A stretch of 6,613 nucleotides of DNA, from contig CALADR010000247.1 of assembly GCA_937890845.1 (NCBI GenBank), positions 1-6,613 on the forward strand. Reading direction: 5' to 3'. The stretch's first letter is position 1. Every line of letters begins with the position of its first letter. The stretch is from an uncultured Bacteroidales bacterium (lineage in GTDB: Bacteria; Bacteroidota; Bacteroidia; Bacteroidales; UBA932). The notes under the pieces were generated by a model. That model was not told the origin of the DNA, made no database searches, and saw nothing but the letters and a program-made list of their open reading frames with translations. This document shows positions 5,585-6,613 of the stretch, piece by piece. Position numbers and translations under genes: made by a program.

Positions 5585-6148
5585 ATGGAAAACAACATAT
5601 TGCCTATTTATTTATATGGAGCGGAAGTTCTGCGCGAGAGAGCTGCAGAAGTTGATCCTGCTACCGAAAAGGAAGAAATACAGAAACTTCTTGAAAATAT
5701 GAGGGAGACATTGAAAGTGGCTGACGGATGTGGTCTTGCAGCGCCTCAGGTAGGTGTCTCAAAACGGGTAGTCATAGTTGACGGAACAGTAGTGTCCGAT
5801 GTTTATGATTATCTGAAGGATTTCAAGAGAACAATGATAAATCCTGTAGTGCTTGAGGAAGGTCCTGACAAATGTGATTATTCCGAGGGCTGCCTGAGTG
5901 TGCCAGGTGTATATGCGGATGTCCGCCGTCCGTCAAAAATCAAGGTGGAGTATTATAACGAGAATTTCGAGAAAGTTACTGAAGAACTTGACAAATTTGC
6001 CTGCAGAATGGTTCAGCATGAATTGGATCATCTGGACGGAAACCTATTTGTAGATAGAGTGGCTCCGATACGCAGAAAGATGATTACCAAGAAATTGCAA
6101 AGCATCTCCAAAGGCCGTGTAATCCCGCGTTACAAGTCAAAAATCTGA
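5585..6148 (+). CDS. def: Peptide deformylase
   Basis: A 187-residue cytosolic metalloenzyme that removes the N-formyl group from nascent proteins; it is the target of actinonin. All three family motifs are intact: GCGLAAPQ (48-55), EGCLS (101-105) with metal ligand Cys103, and HELDH (145-149) with ligands His145 and His149 and catalytic Glu146. The sequence from ILPIYLYG onward resembles Bacteroidota type-1 deformylases, and the length is typical for them. It starts 21 nt after ruvX with an AT-rich leader and no Shine-Dalgarno sequence, so it is probably in the same transcript. The stop is TGA and the next gene begins 35 nt later. The ruvX-def pairing is common in Bacteroidales as I know the group. 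Confidence 0.98.
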   Translation: MENNILPIYLYGAEVLRERAAEVDPATEKEEIQKLLENMRETLKVADGCGLAAPQVGVSKRVVIVDGTVVSDVYDYLKDFKRTMINPVVLEEGPDKCDYSEGCLSVPGVYADVRRPSKIKVEYYNENFEKVTEELDKFACRMVQHELDHLDGNLFVDRVAPIRRKMITKKLQSISKGRVIPRYKSKI

Positions 6149-6183
6149 GATCCGTATTACGGGTTTCGAAAATCTATCAAATT

Positions 6184-6613
6184 ATGGGAGCATTTCACGC
6201 ATATGACATCAGGGGAGTCTATAATGTTGACTTTGATAGGAATACAGCCTACAAAGTAGGATATTTCCTTCCTGAACTTCTTGCTACTGACAAAGTACTT
6301 GTCGGACGTGACTGCAGGGTTTCGTCTGATGAAATTCACGATTATCTTATAAAAGGCCTGACAGACGCCGGTGCTGATGTTTATGATTTGGGACTCAGTA
6401 CCACACCTATGGTTTATTTCGGAACAGCAAACTACGGTTTCAAGGCTTCTGTCCAGATTACTGCTTCGCACAATCCGGCCGAATACAATGGAATGAAGGT
6501 TTCGAGGGAGAATGCTCTTCCTGTCGGTTATGACAATGGGTTAGGGCAGATTAAGGAGTGGATTGAATCAGGCCGTGACTGTCCTGTTTCTGAAAAGAAA
6601 GGTCAGGTACATC
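6184..6613 (+). CDS. Phosphoglucomutase/phosphomannomutase, N-terminal part
   Basis: An open frame of 143 codons running off the right edge. It begins MGAFHAYDIRGVYN, the typical start of the alpha-D-phosphohexomutase family. Domain 1 carries VGRDCRVSS (40-48) and the active-site phosphoserine loop TASHNP (93-98), with Ser95 as the phosphorylated residue. Family members move phosphate between C1 and C6 of mannose or glucose phosphates, feeding nucleotide sugars for lipopolysaccharide and capsule. Full-length members are around 450-460 residues, so about a third is present. The sugar-specificity loop (GEMSG type) lies beyond the edge, so PMM, PGM or dual activity cannot be separated. The ATG at 6184 fits the family start. 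The 35-nt gap after def has no clear promoter, so read-through from ruvX-def is likely. Confidence 0.93.
   Translation, partial: MGAFHAYDIRGVYNVDFDRNTAYKVGYFLPELLATDKVLVGRDCRVSSDEIHDYLIKGLTDAGADVYDLGLSTTPMVYFGTANYGFKASVQITASHNPAEYNGMKVSRENALPVGYDNGLGQIKEWIESGRDCPVSEKKGQVH

Noticed and set aside
6157..6471. 104-codon minus-strand open frame at the right end
   Set aside because: It is antisense to the phosphohexomutase, whose AYDIRG and TASHNP motifs prove the plus-strand frame.
1..6613. Mobile element, CRISPR array, toxin-antitoxin or defence system
   Set aside because: No spaced repeats, transposase, integrase or related domain was seen; every gene fits a chromosomal housekeeping or envelope role.

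Overview
The window looks like chromosomal core sequence from a member of the Bacteroidota, most likely order Bacteroidales. Supporting signs are a Bacteroidota-only DUF4837 lipoprotein beside rseP and dxr, promoters of the TTTG-N19-TAnnTTTG type instead of E. coli-type -35/-10 boxes, AT-rich leaders without Shine-Dalgarno sequences, and a tRNA-Glu placed just upstream of rpsT. I cannot assign a genus from the sequence alone.

Layout. Positions 1-5053 are read on the minus strand and about 5060-6613 on the plus strand, so the two halves diverge from a gap of only 6-15 bp. In transcription order, the minus side has a membrane-anchored LytM/M23 peptidase, dxr (second step of the MEP isoprenoid pathway), rseP (site-2 intramembrane protease) and a DUF4837 lipoprotein. 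After these come a new promoter, tRNA-Glu(UUC), rpsT (ribosomal protein S20), two tandem hairpin terminators, and a tRNA-Pro(CGG) cut by the left edge. The plus side has ruvX/yqgF, def (peptide deformylase) and the first third of a phosphoglucomutase/phosphomannomutase cut by the right edge.

How the genes fit together. The M23-dxr-rseP genes are 8 and about 30 nt apart and probably form one envelope-related transcript: wall or septal peptidase, isoprenoid precursor supply for undecaprenyl carriers, and regulated membrane proteolysis. DUF4837 follows after 104 nt and may have its own promoter. tRNA-Glu and rpsT appear to share one promoter. ruvX and def are housekeeping genes of rRNA/DNA and nascent-protein processing.

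I see no mobile element, CRISPR array, toxin-antitoxin pair or defence system, and no clear candidate for an undescribed system. The points worth a second look are small: a near-ideal promoter lying on top of the ruvX start region, a RuvX whose DER signature reads DGR, a tRNA in the leader of rpsT with a hairpin at the predicted 5' end, a palindrome across the likely DUF4837 promoter, and an 11-bp tandem duplication at the rseP stop codon.
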